From: Veillonellales bacterium
GTDB taxonomy: Bacteria > Bacillota > Negativicutes > JAAYSF01
Direction: 5' to 3'
DNA length: 64,000 nt
Assembly (NCBI GenBank): GCA_039680175.1
Contig: JBDKTO010000011.1
Coordinates: 1-64,000 of the forward strand
A program made the translations under genes and the position numbers. Shown here one piece after another: positions 44,621-53,666 of this stretch. Numbering within the stretch: the stretch's first letter is position 1; the number at the start of each line of letters is the position of its first letter. Below the pieces are notes generated by a model that did no database searches, was not told the DNA's origin, and saw only the letters and a program-made list of their open reading frames with translations.

Positions 44621-45421
44621 TCATCCCCTAGCATTATTTTTATTCTTATAGCCAAATTCAGCTGACAGTTCAGTTGCTGCCGCTTTTACAATTTCAGACA
44701 GAACGGCTATTCGTTCGGGGGTAATGCGAATAATCGGGCCGGATATGCCAATTGCCGCTATCACCTTACTGTCATTATCTAGAATTGGTGCGGCGAGGCA
44801 GCAACCCCCAAGCTCCGTTTCTTCATACTCTACAGCAAAGCCTTGTTCACGAACGTGGCTAATAACCTCTAAAAGAACGTTCAAATCAGTAATTGTTTTT
44901 TCAGTATTGGCAGTAAGTTTGTAGCCGGACATCGTTTTTAAAATTACCGCCGGAGTTAAGCCGCTAAGCAGAACCTTGCCGACTGCTGTTGAATGCAGAT
45001 CAACTGTCGCACCGATTGGAGGAAAAGAACGGATCATGTTATAGCTTGCTACCTGATCAATATAAACGGCTTTATATCCGTCACGAATAGCAATTGAAGC
45101 CGTTTCACCTGTATCGCTGACCAGTTGTTCGAGATACGAGCGAAACGTTTCGGGACGCCATATTTGACCCAGGGCGATGTTACCTAACCGGATGAGCCCC
45201 GTGCCAAGTGAGAAGCGTCGGGTGGTTGGGTTTTGTCTAACCAGTCCGCGTTTTTGCATTGTTGATAACAGTCGAGATGCTGTACTTTTGGTGAGTCCGG
45301 TTTTTTTAGAAAGTTCGGCCAGATCAACATCCCGTGGTACTTCACTTAGTTCCAGAAGTAGAGTAATTGCCCGGTCAACCGACTGAATCACCTGAGATTC
45401 TTGAGAGTTATTTAAAACCAT
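44621..45421 (-). CDS. IclR-family regulator of the hydantoin-type island
   Basis: A 266-residue IclR-type regulator. The winged helix is DLAELSKKTGLTKSTASRLLSTMQKRGLVRQNPTTRRFSLGTGLIRLG; the ligand-binding IclR domain follows (ETASIAIRDGYKAVYIDQV, GKVLLSGLTP). It is divergent from the acyl-CoA synthetase gene, with 161 bases between them, and precedes the amidohydrolase in its own unit, so it probably controls both directions. The ATG at 45421 follows ATAAGGAG. The effector may be the ring substrate or a 2-oxo acid. Confidence 0.92.
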   Translation of the reverse strand: MVLNNSQESQVIQSVDRAITLLLELSEVPRDVDLAELSKKTGLTKSTASRLLSTMQKRGLVRQNPTTRRFSLGTGLIRLGNIALGQIWRPETFRSYLEQLVSDTGETASIAIRDGYKAVYIDQVASYNMIRSFPPIGATVDLHSTAVGKVLLSGLTPAVILKTMSGYKLTANTEKTITDLNVLLEVISHVREQGFAVEYEETELGGCCLAAPILDNDSKVIAAIGISGPIIRITPERIAVLSEIVKAAATELSAEFGYKNKNNARG

Positions 45422-45484
45422 AGATTTTTACTCCTTATATAAAAATGTCGAAAAATAAAATAATGTATACAAAAGAATTACACC

Positions 45485-45514
45485 TTGACACTTTTGCTCT
45501 AATCATCTTACAAT
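45485..45514 (+). promoter_or_regulatory. Promoter of the acyl-CoA synthetase unit
   Basis: TTGACA (45485-45490) and TACAAT (45509-45514), 18 bases apart. It lies in the gap between the divergent IclR and acyl-CoA synthetase genes, so the regulator probably acts here. Confidence 0.75.
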
Positions 45515-45582
45515 TATATTATACAACGGCGTTCCATAATATGCAATAAGTTTTTTTAAAAAAAGTAATCTATTTATAGGAG

Positions 45583-47727
45583 GTGAATATCATTATCAAT
45601 CCGACGAAAAATCTATCTTCTTTGCTGCAGCCGCGGTCAATCGCTGTAGTAGGTGCGTCTGACAGTATCGGTGCTGGGCGAAATGTAATCGAAAATTTGA
45701 AAATGCTTGGGTTTACCGGAAAAATTTATCCCGTAAACCCCAAACGCCAAGTTGTATTGGGTTATAAGTGTTATCCGTCAATTAATGCTATTCCTGATGA
45801 AGTGGACTGTGCCGCAATTACTATTGGGGCCGGTCAAATTATCCCCGTATTAGAACAATGCGGCAGCAAGGGTATAAAAGGTGCTTGGGCCTTTGCCAGC
45901 GGTTTTGCCGAAACAGGTGAAACCGGGAAAGAACTGCAGATAAAACTAAAAGAAACCTGCGATAAATATAATATCGCATTTTGCGGTCCGAACTGTGTAG
46001 GCTTTGCTAATATGAACGATCATGTGGCAACCTATAGCGCACCATTAAATCCGAACCTAATAAGCGGTAAAATCGGGGTAATTGTCCAGAGTGGGGCCAT
46101 ATGCATCGCGCTAACGGACGCAAATCGCGACATAGGATTTAGCAAAATCATTTCCAGCGGTAATGAAGCGGTACTGGACTTAACCGATTACATAAGCTAC
46201 CTGCTTGAGGACAGTAATACAGAGGTAATTACCGCTTTTGTCGAAGGCTTTCGCAGGCCTGAACGGCTTGCGGAGGTTGCCAGCCGGGCTCTTGAACTTA
46301 ATAAACCCATTATCGTGTTAAAGGTTGGCCGTTCAGTTATGGCTCAGCGCTCAACAGCCGCTCATACCGGAGCTCTGACCGGCTCTGACAAGGTTCAAGA
46401 TGCTTTCTTCAAACAGCATGGCATAATCAGAGTAGATGATCTGGATGAATTACTTGAAACGGCTGAACTATTTCTAAAAAGTAAAGCCTCTCTCCCGGCA
46501 GGTGATCGAATTGGTATGATTACTGTTTCGGGTGGTGAAATCGGTCTCATTGGTGATGTCGCCGCTGAGATGAAACTTTCGTTTCCACCGCTGACAACGG
46601 CCGGATATAGTGCCTTGAAGAAGGTTCTGCCGCCGTTCACCAATGTAGGCAATCCATTAGATGCCTGGGGCAGTGGCGATTTGCGAGAATGCTATCCGCG
46701 CTGTATGGAGATAATGGCGCAAGAGCCGGACTTTGACATTCTCGCGGTTTCGCTGGATGCCACGGCCAGTTTAGCGGCTAATCAAGGGGAACAGTACGCG
46801 GATGTGGCTCGCGCGGCCGTCAAAGTCAAACGGACCGTCGGTAAAGAGATTATCGCCTTTTCCAACATCGCGGGCGGAACTGACACAAAGGTAAAAGAGA
46901 TACTCGACAGTGCATCAATTCCTTTCTTACAGGGGACACGCGAATCGCTGAAAGCCGTTAAACGCTTTGTTGAATACAGCAAAGTGAGGCATGCCAAGCA
47001 TAACTCTTCTATTAACGGCTTTTCGCCTCCCTTTGAGCAGACGGCAAGACTGATTGAAGGAAAAACGGGCTTTTTATCAGAGTATGATGCTAAGGCACTG
47101 CTTGAAACTTATGGTATTGCAAGGCCAAAAGAGTTAATTGCCCGTACTGAAGCTCAAGCCGTCAACCACGCCGATGAAATTGGTTATCCGCTAGTTATGA
47201 AAATTAACTCTGCTGATATAGCCCATAAGACGGAAGCGGGCGGGGTAATACTGGGGGTTGCCGATGAAGCTGGTGTGAGGACGGCATATCGCACAATCTT
47301 AACGAATGCCAAGCGTTATAACCCTAAGGCTGTGCTGGATGGAGTGCTTATCGGCGAGATGATCAGCGGTGCGGTAGCCGAATTTATTGTCGGCGTAAAT
47401 ACTGACAAAAACTTCGGCCCGGTTGTCGCCTGCGGAATGGGCGGTGTATTAGTTGAAATATTTAAAGATGCCGCACTTCGGCTGCCGCCGTTAACTAATG
47501 ATTCCGCTGCCGCGATGCTGAATGAGATTAAGAGTTCGGCTCTGTTAAAAGGCTTTCGGGGACGGCCGGAAGGCGATGTCGAGGCTCTTGTGCGAGCTTT
47601 GGTACAAATAGGAAGGCTTGCCGTTGATTGGAAAGACCATATTTGCGCTATCGACATTAATCCTTTATTTGTTTTGCCAAAGGGAAAAGGTGTAATGGCA
47701 GTGGATTCAATTATTGAATTGAGGTGA
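45583..47727 (+). CDS. ADP-forming acyl-CoA synthetase (fused alpha-beta)
   Basis: A 714-residue enzyme with all domains in one chain, which makes ATP from an acyl-CoA, ADP and phosphate. The alpha part (about 1-470) has the CoA-binding start QPRSIAVVGASDSIGAGRNV and the phosphorylated His261 in STAAHTGALTGSD. The C-terminal ATP-grasp beta part (about 490-710) contains LVMKINSADIAHKTEAGGV. The GTG at 45583 forms part of the AGGAGG site. A correctly spaced codon in frame would be ATT at 45592, so the true start is unclear. It is the first gene of the plus-strand unit and is followed seven bases later by iorA. Confidence 0.92.
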   Translation: MNIIINPTKNLSSLLQPRSIAVVGASDSIGAGRNVIENLKMLGFTGKIYPVNPKRQVVLGYKCYPSINAIPDEVDCAAITIGAGQIIPVLEQCGSKGIKGAWAFASGFAETGETGKELQIKLKETCDKYNIAFCGPNCVGFANMNDHVATYSAPLNPNLISGKIGVIVQSGAICIALTDANRDIGFSKIISSGNEAVLDLTDYISYLLEDSNTEVITAFVEGFRRPERLAEVASRALELNKPIIVLKVGRSVMAQRSTAAHTGALTGSDKVQDAFFKQHGIIRVDDLDELLETAELFLKSKASLPAGDRIGMITVSGGEIGLIGDVAAEMKLSFPPLTTAGYSALKKVLPPFTNVGNPLDAWGSGDLRECYPRCMEIMAQEPDFDILAVSLDATASLAANQGEQYADVARAAVKVKRTVGKEIIAFSNIAGGTDTKVKEILDSASIPFLQGTRESLKAVKRFVEYSKVRHAKHNSSINGFSPPFEQTARLIEGKTGFLSEYDAKALLETYGIARPKELIARTEAQAVNHADEIGYPLVMKINSADIAHKTEAGGVILGVADEAGVRTAYRTILTNAKRYNPKAVLDGVLIGEMISGAVAEFIVGVNTDKNFGPVVACGMGGVLVEIFKDAALRLPPLTNDSAAAMLNEIKSSALLKGFRGRPEGDVEALVRALVQIGRLAVDWKDHICAIDINPLFVLPKGKGVMAVDSIIELR

Positions 47728-47734
47728 GGGGATT

Positions 47735-49543
47735 ATGGAAATGAGAAAAGTGCTTTATAGCGGCAATGAAGCGATTGCCCGGGGTGCATATGAGGCCGGC
47801 GTCAGAGTGGCAGTCGGTTATCCGGGAACGCCGAGTTCGGAAATTCTCGAAAATATCGCCAAGTTGTACAAAGAAGATATTTATGCTGAATGGTCGGCAA
47901 ATGAAAAGGTAGCAATGGATGTTGCTGCCGGAGCCGCATATTCCGGAGTCAGAACCATCGTTACCACGAAACAGGTAGGCATGAATGTATTGTCTGATTC
48001 TTTGTTTTATCTTGTTTACACAGGCATTGAGGCTGGCGTGGTTGTTGTAACTGCGGATGATCCGGGAATGTTCAGTTCACAAAATGAGCAAGACAACAGG
48101 TGGTATGCCCGGATTGGAAAAATACCGATGCTAGAGCCTTGTGACAGCCAAGAGTCGAAGGATATGGTCGCATTGGGCATGGAGCTTAGTGAGAAGTTCA
48201 ATACACCGGTAATTCTTCGTACGGGGATGCGTATCTCCCATTCAAAATCAATTGTTAACTTAGGAGAGCGGGAGAAAAATATAAAAAGCGCTAAGGAATT
48301 CCCCCGTGATATTAAAAAATATAACTGCAATTGCATATATTCCCGGGAAAAGCGCCAGGTAATTGCTAAGAGATTAAAAGACTTGGCTCAGTGGGCTGAA
48401 ACAGCCGCGATTAACAGCATTACCTGGGGTGATCGAAAACTTGGCATAATTTCGAGCGGCATTGTTTCCGAATATGCGCGGGAAGTATTCCCGAATGCTT
48501 CTATTTTAAAATTAGGAATGGTTTATCCGCTGCCTGAGAAAAAAATTCGCGATTTTGCCCGGCAAGTCGATGAGGTTGTTGTCATTGAGGAACTAGATCC
48601 TTTCTTGGAAGAACAAATTAAAGCTATGGGTATTTCTGTAAGAGGCAAGGATATCTTTTTAGCTTATGACGAACTTTTACCGTCTACCTTGCGTGAACAA
48701 GCTGTTGCGGCCAAACTGCTGCCGGCGGAAGAGCTTCCGAAGCAGCCGAATTTTGATATTGGTGAGCTGCCTTCGCGGAATGCCGTATTCTGCCAAGGCT
48801 GTCCTCATCGTTCTACCTTTTATCTGTTAAGCAAGTTAAAAGTCCCCGTTACCGGCGATATAGGCTGCTACAATCTTGGCTGCCTGCCGCCGTTCAATGC
48901 TCAGCATACGATGGGTTCAATGGGCGCATCCATTGGCCAGCTTCACGGCGTATCGGCCGCCGGAGGACCGGAACGGGCTGTTTGCACAATCGGGGACTCA
49001 ACCTTCTTCCATGCCGGATTGCCGGCATTAGCTAATATGGTTCATAATAACATGCGAGGAGTTATTATTATTCTCGACAATGAAACTACTGCTATGACCG
49101 GGCATCAGGATCATCCCGGTATGGATAAGACGCTCATGGGTAAGCCGACAGCCAAAATTGACATCGAAAACCTTTGTTTGGCAATGGGTGTAAAAAAGGT
49201 TAAAAAAGTCAATGCCTTTCATGTTAAAGAGGTTGAAGCAAGCTTAAAAGAATGCTTGGCCTGGAACGATGGACCGGCTGTTCTTATTCCGACCGGCGAG
49301 TGCATTTTTGTCGCCCGTAATCCCAAGCAAGCTTACGCTGTAGATGCGAATAAGTGCATTGCCTGCGGAAATTGTACCAAAGCGGGTTGTCCGGCTATTA
49401 TTCGTATAGATGAAATCAATCCTAAGACCGGGAAGCGGAAAATGGGCATAAATTCGGTGATTTGCAACGGATGCAGTGTGTGCTCACAGATTTGTCCAAC
49501 TGGTGCCATCTATCAGACAGGGCGAAAGGAGGCCGCAGAATGA
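47735..49543 (+). CDS. iorA: Indolepyruvate:ferredoxin oxidoreductase, alpha subunit
   Basis: A 602-residue thiamine-diphosphate enzyme that oxidises arylpyruvates and related 2-oxo acids to acyl-CoA plus CO2 while reducing ferredoxin. The start SGNEAIARGAYEAGVRVAVGYPGTPSSEI is the family signature; the thiamine-binding GDSTFFHAGLPALANM and the metal site follow (about 420-450). Two ferredoxin clusters end the chain: KCIACGNCTKAGCPAI and CNGCSVCSQICPTGAI. The ATG at 47735 has GGTGAGGGG upstream. It overlaps iorB by four bases. Confidence 0.95.
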   Translation: MEMRKVLYSGNEAIARGAYEAGVRVAVGYPGTPSSEILENIAKLYKEDIYAEWSANEKVAMDVAAGAAYSGVRTIVTTKQVGMNVLSDSLFYLVYTGIEAGVVVVTADDPGMFSSQNEQDNRWYARIGKIPMLEPCDSQESKDMVALGMELSEKFNTPVILRTGMRISHSKSIVNLGEREKNIKSAKEFPRDIKKYNCNCIYSREKRQVIAKRLKDLAQWAETAAINSITWGDRKLGIISSGIVSEYAREVFPNASILKLGMVYPLPEKKIRDFARQVDEVVVIEELDPFLEEQIKAMGISVRGKDIFLAYDELLPSTLREQAVAAKLLPAEELPKQPNFDIGELPSRNAVFCQGCPHRSTFYLLSKLKVPVTGDIGCYNLGCLPPFNAQHTMGSMGASIGQLHGVSAAGGPERAVCTIGDSTFFHAGLPALANMVHNNMRGVIIILDNETTAMTGHQDHPGMDKTLMGKPTAKIDIENLCLAMGVKKVKKVNAFHVKEVEASLKECLAWNDGPAVLIPTGECIFVARNPKQAYAVDANKCIACGNCTKAGCPAIIRIDEINPKTGKRKMGINSVICNGCSVCSQICPTGAIYQTGRKEAAE

Positions 49544-50133
49544 AAAACATTAACTTTTTAGTATCAGGTGTTGGTGGTCAAGGTACCGTTGTTGCCAGTG
49601 ATATTCTGGCAGCGGTTGGCATGGAAGCCGGCTATGAGGCCAAAAAATCAGATGTGCTAGGATTAGCAATGAGAGGCGGAAGCGTTACATCACATATTCG
49701 CTGGAGTCAAGGAACGGTACATGCTCCTATGGTCGGGTTAGGTGAAATAAATTATATGGTGGCTTTTGAATTGCTGGAGGCATTGCGGCGCTTGCCCTTT
49801 ATGAACCCGGAAGGAACTATTATTGTAAATACACAACAGCTTCCGCCGGTATCGGTTACTTCCGGTCAGACTAATTACCCAAGTCAAACGGAAATAATCA
49901 CCACACTTAAGAAGCATGTAAAAACAGTGTACGAGATAGATGCTCTGTCGACAGCTCTAAAGCTTAAAAATTCTAAGACGGTAAATGTTGTTATTATGGG
50001 AGCTGCTTCGGCGTTGTTCGATATTCCGACAGATATTTGGGAAAAAGTAATTGCGGGTACGGTTCGGCCTAAACATGTTGAGCTCAACATTGCTGCCTTC
50101 AGAGAGGGACGCAAACTTATGGAGGTGGGCTAA
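49540..50133 (+). CDS. iorB: Indolepyruvate:ferredoxin oxidoreductase, beta subunit
   Basis: A 197-residue gamma-type subunit of 2-oxoacid:ferredoxin oxidoreductases, with LVSGVGGQGTVVASDILAAVGMEAGYEAKKSDVLGLAMRGGSVTSHIRW as the core. The ATG at 49540 overlaps the iorA stop (ATGA) and lies after AAAGGAGG. Together with iorA it is a complete enzyme. Confidence 0.95.
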   Translation: MKNINFLVSGVGGQGTVVASDILAAVGMEAGYEAKKSDVLGLAMRGGSVTSHIRWSQGTVHAPMVGLGEINYMVAFELLEALRRLPFMNPEGTIIVNTQQLPPVSVTSGQTNYPSQTEIITTLKKHVKTVYEIDALSTALKLKNSKTVNVVIMGAASALFDIPTDIWEKVIAGTVRPKHVELNIAAFREGRKLMEVG

Positions 50134-50850
50134 ATGAGGATTATGGTTATTAATCCTAACACTTCGACGGCCATGACTGATAATATCCGGCATACCCTGA
50201 CAGCTGTCAAGAGCCCCGACACCGAGCTTACCGTTACTTGTCCTAAGTTCGGTCCAATTACAATTGAAACAGCCTATGATGAAGCGTGGGCTACAGTCTA
50301 TATGCTTGATTTGGTAAAGCAGGCCAATGATGAGGGATACGACGCGATTCTTCTTGCTTGTTTCGCTGATCCGGGATTGGTAGCGGCAAGGGAAGTATCA
50401 CGAATTCCAGTAATCGGTATTGCCGAAGCCACAATGCACATGGCGTGCATGCTGGGCGCCAAATTTACACTCATAGCCCCTCGCAAGGAAAGGGTCGCTT
50501 CCAAATATGAACATGTGTCCCGAGTTGGCGTCGAAAGCAAATTGGCTTCCGTGCGTAGCCTTAATATGACTGTGGCTCAGACTGAAGCAGACCCTGAACG
50601 TACTAAAGCCCGCGCCTTTGAACTAGCGCAGCAAGCGGCCGAGGAAGACGGAGCGGAAGTAATCATTCTTGGCTGCGCCGGTATGGCCGGTTATGCTAAA
50701 GAAATCGAAGACAAGCTTGGCATTGTGGTGCTTGAGCCTTCGGCCGTAGGGCTAAAGATTGCGGAGGCGACGGCAAGCCTTGGACTTAAACACTCCAAAC
50801 GCGCTTATTATTCTATTCCGCCAAAAAAAGAATTTAAGGGTAAAGATTAG
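50134..50850 (+). CDS. Asp/Glu/hydantoin racemase family protein
   Basis: A 238-residue cofactor-independent racemase. The two catalytic Cys are Cys76 in LLACFADPG and Cys181 in ILGCAGMAG, the HyuE pattern; the FADPG segment is common to hydantoin racemases, and allantoin racemases are related. In the island it could convert the wrong isomer of a 5-substituted hydantoin (or allantoin) to the one opened by the ring hydrolase. The ATG at 50134 directly follows the iorB stop, with GGAGGTGG before it. Confidence 0.9.
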   Translation: MRIMVINPNTSTAMTDNIRHTLTAVKSPDTELTVTCPKFGPITIETAYDEAWATVYMLDLVKQANDEGYDAILLACFADPGLVAAREVSRIPVIGIAEATMHMACMLGAKFTLIAPRKERVASKYEHVSRVGVESKLASVRSLNMTVAQTEADPERTKARAFELAQQAAEEDGAEVIILGCAGMAGYAKEIEDKLGIVVLEPSAVGLKIAEATASLGLKHSKRAYYSIPPKKEFKGKD

Positions 50851-50861
50851 GGGGGATTATA

Positions 50862-52157
50862 ATGAAAAAATTTGAACTCAAGTTAGGCAAACGGGCGGTC
50901 AAATTTTCTTTACCGGAAGAAAAAATTATTGATGTCGTAGAAGGAAAAGAGTATCCGCCTATAGTTGATGTTGAAGCGGCTATTAAGGAGGCACTTCGCA
51001 ATCCTATTGGAACAAAACCACTAAAAGACATCGTGAAAGCCGGCGATAAAGTTGCTGTGGTAGCTAGTGATGTTACCAGGGCTTGGGTTCGTTTTGATAT
51101 TTTTCTTCCGTATATTCTTAATGAACTGAATGAGGCCGGTGTACCTGACAGCGATATTTTATTAGTTGTAGCGTTGGGTGCTCACCGGATAAATACTCCT
51201 GAAGAGCACGTAACCGTATATGGACGGGAAGTCGTAGACAGAGTCAGGATCATTCAAAGTTATGCACCAATTAAGGAAGACTTTACGTATATTGGTACTA
51301 CTTCGCGCGGGGTGGCGGTAAGCGTTAATAAAGAGATTGTCAAGGCTGACAAGGTGATATTGACCGGGGGAATCGTCTATCACTTAATGGCCGGATTTGG
51401 CGGCGGACGTAAATCTATACTTCCGGGAGTATCGGGTTACGCAACTATACAGGGCAATCATAGTTTCTGTTTGAGTGAAGAAATAGGCAAAGGAACTAAC
51501 CCCAATAGCGTGTCTGGCAAACTTGACGGCAATGCCATGAATGAAGATATGATTGAAATTGCCAAGATGGTCCATCCTGATTTTTTGTTTAATGTTACAC
51601 AAACTGCTGAGGGAAAGTTTGCCCGTTTTGTCGCCGGTGACTGGTTACAGGCTTGGCTTGAAGGATGCAGAACTATTGAGAAAATTTTTGGCGTTCCTAT
51701 CAGAGAAAAAGCAGACTTGGTTATTGCCTCCGCCGGCGGCTATCCTAAGGATATTAACTTGTATCAGGCCGATAAAACAATGGATAATGCGGCGATGGCC
51801 TGCAAGGACGACGGCGTAATTATTCTCATAATGGAGCTGCCCGACATTAACGAGCCGCCTGATTTCAGCGGTTGGTTTAATTATGAATCGCTGTATGACA
51901 GGGAAATGGCATTGCGTAAAGAGTTTACAGTACCGGGGTGGGCCGCTTTGAAAGTAGGCGAGCTGGCACAGAAAGTTCCAAATATTATGGTAACGTTGCC
52001 GGGCAACAAAGATTTTGTGGAAAAAGCCGGAATGTTTCCGGTAACAACCATGGAAGAAGCATTGGATTTGGCAGAAAAAAAGCTGGGGCGTAAGGATTAT
52101 ACTATAATGGTTATGCCTTATGCTGCAAATACGGTACCGATTTTAGCAAAAGATTAA
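50862..52157 (+). CDS. LarA-family nickel-pincer-dependent racemase/epimerase
   Basis: A 431-residue member of the LarA (DUF2088) family, which uses the nickel-pincer nucleotide to move hydride at a 2-hydroxy acid. The residues H108 (VALGAHR), H174 (YHLMAGFG), K184 (GGRKSILPG) and H200 (GNHSF) fall at the same numbers as the catalytic and nickel ligands of lactate racemase of Lactiplantibacillus plantarum. The N-terminal Arg motif is DVTRAW rather than DxTRP, a difference that may signal another substrate. Cofactor synthesis genes (larB, larC, larE) are not in this window. It starts 11 bases after the racemase gene. Confidence 0.88.
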   Translation: MKKFELKLGKRAVKFSLPEEKIIDVVEGKEYPPIVDVEAAIKEALRNPIGTKPLKDIVKAGDKVAVVASDVTRAWVRFDIFLPYILNELNEAGVPDSDILLVVALGAHRINTPEEHVTVYGREVVDRVRIIQSYAPIKEDFTYIGTTSRGVAVSVNKEIVKADKVILTGGIVYHLMAGFGGGRKSILPGVSGYATIQGNHSFCLSEEIGKGTNPNSVSGKLDGNAMNEDMIEIAKMVHPDFLFNVTQTAEGKFARFVAGDWLQAWLEGCRTIEKIFGVPIREKADLVIASAGGYPKDINLYQADKTMDNAAMACKDDGVIILIMELPDINEPPDFSGWFNYESLYDREMALRKEFTVPGWAALKVGELAQKVPNIMVTLPGNKDFVEKAGMFPVTTMEEALDLAEKKLGRKDYTIMVMPYAANTVPILAKD

Positions 52158-52199
52158 ATCAAAATCAGGGATCTAATTAAAAATACAGGGGTGAGGAGC

Positions 52200-53504
52200 A
52201 TGAGCGCAGAGCAATTAGCGAGTAATATTCCGCAGCAGCGTTGGCTAAGAATTATTCCGCCGGCCATTCTTGTCTATATTTTTGCCTATATGGACAGAGT
52301 TAATATTGGATTTGCCATGGCCGGCGGCATGAATGAAGATCTTGGTATGACAGCCTCAATGGCCGGCTTGGCGGCAGGTATATTTTTTATTGGTTACTTG
52401 TTTTTGCAGATTCCCGCGGGACATATTGCGGCAGTAGGAAGCGCAAAGAAGTTTATTGCCGGCACTATTATCGTCTGGGGAGCACTTTCTGTTTGTACGG
52501 GATTTGTTACCACTACAACTCAACTGCTAGTTTTGAGATTTGCTCTTGGTGTCTCAGAAGGCGGCGTTTTCCCTGCTATGCTGGTCATTATCAGCAAATG
52601 GTTTCCTGTGGAAGAACGAGCCAGAGCAAATGCTTTCTTTGTTATGAACCTTGCTATTGCGTCAATAATTACCGGGCCTATATCGGGCTGGATTATAAGT
52701 TCTTGGGGCTGGCGGTATGTTTTCATAGTCGAAGGTGCCGTTTCCTTCCTTCTGTTGGCAGCCTGGTGGCCGTTTATTGACGATAAACCTGAAGATTCCA
52801 AATGGATATCGGCAGCAGAAAGGGACTATCTGGTAATGCGTCGCGAGCAGGAGCAGGTAAAGGTTCAATCTGCCGGCGCAACGACATCTTATAAGGAAGT
52901 TTGGTTTAATAAAAACACTTGGAAAATGATACTGTTCTTTTTCTGCTATATGATTGGCATACTTGGCTATACAATGTGGCTTCCGACTATTTTGAAGCAA
53001 TTGATGAATACCGGTATGGGGGCAGTAGGGCTTTTTTCAGCCGTTCCTTATATCGCCACAATGATTGGGCAGTATTTGATCGCGAGGAGATCTGATCGTA
53101 GTGGTAACCGGCGCGGTTATGTTGCTTTATCTGCATTTGGCTTTGCAGTTTGCTTCTTTATGGTTACTCAGTTTCGCAGTCAGATTTGGGTGTGTTATGC
53201 GTTTCTAATTGGCTGCGGCTTCTTCATGCAGGGTTTTGCCGGACCATTCTGGACCATAGCGCCAATGTTATTCGCCCGTAATGTAGTAGGCGGGGCACTG
53301 GGACTTATTAACGCTATGGGCAATCTTGGCGGTTTTGTCGGTCCGTTCCTGGTAGGCTGGCTTATTACACAAACTCATAATACCGACGCAGGTTTGTATG
53401 CAATGGCGGCTGCCTTAGCGATTGCCTGTCTGACCGCACTTTCGTTTCCGGCAAAAACAGCCGGTAAGAAGACTGAAAACTTGAATGACAGTCAAGTTAT
53501 TTAG
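52200..53504 (+). CDS. MFS transporter, anion:cation symporter (ACS) type
   Basis: A 434-residue protein with 12 spans. The first helix LRIIPPAILVYIFAYMDRVNIGFAMAGGMNEDLGMTASMAGLAAGIFFIGYLFLQIPAG is the ACS-family pattern used by transporters of tartrate, phthalate, hexuronates and similar anions. It probably imports the organic anion or ring compound used by this island. The start is the ATG at 52200, behind AGGGGTGAGG; the GTG at 52191 has no site. It closes the transcript that begins with the acyl-CoA synthetase and is followed by a strong terminator. Confidence 0.9.
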   Translation: MSAEQLASNIPQQRWLRIIPPAILVYIFAYMDRVNIGFAMAGGMNEDLGMTASMAGLAAGIFFIGYLFLQIPAGHIAAVGSAKKFIAGTIIVWGALSVCTGFVTTTTQLLVLRFALGVSEGGVFPAMLVIISKWFPVEERARANAFFVMNLAIASIITGPISGWIISSWGWRYVFIVEGAVSFLLLAAWWPFIDDKPEDSKWISAAERDYLVMRREQEQVKVQSAGATTSYKEVWFNKNTWKMILFFFCYMIGILGYTMWLPTILKQLMNTGMGAVGLFSAVPYIATMIGQYLIARRSDRSGNRRGYVALSAFGFAVCFFMVTQFRSQIWVCYAFLIGCGFFMQGFAGPFWTIAPMLFARNVVGGALGLINAMGNLGGFVGPFLVGWLITQTHNTDAGLYAMAAALAIACLTALSFPAKTAGKKTENLNDSQVI

Positions 53505-53514
53505 AAATAATTAT

Positions 53515-53559
53515 GTAAATATAAATTCCGCCAATATTTTTGGCGGAATTTATATTTAC
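53515..53559 (+). terminator. Terminator after the MFS gene
   Basis: GTAAATATAAATTCCGCCA pairs with TGGCGGAATTTATATTTAC around a T-rich loop; a perfect 19-base palindrome. Confidence 0.93.
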
Positions 53560-53666
53560 GGCAGTCAGGAAATTAGAAGCAAAAGCAGTGTGCTGTTCCT
53601 TTGAGTAATACAAAAAAATTAACCAATCTTTAGAAAGACAGCAGGTTGGCTTTAGGGGGGATTTTA

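Noticed and set aside
50134-50850. Aspartate/glutamate racemase for cell-wall synthesis
   Set aside because: The CFADPG pattern and the island context fit the hydantoin/allantoin racemase branch better than MurI.
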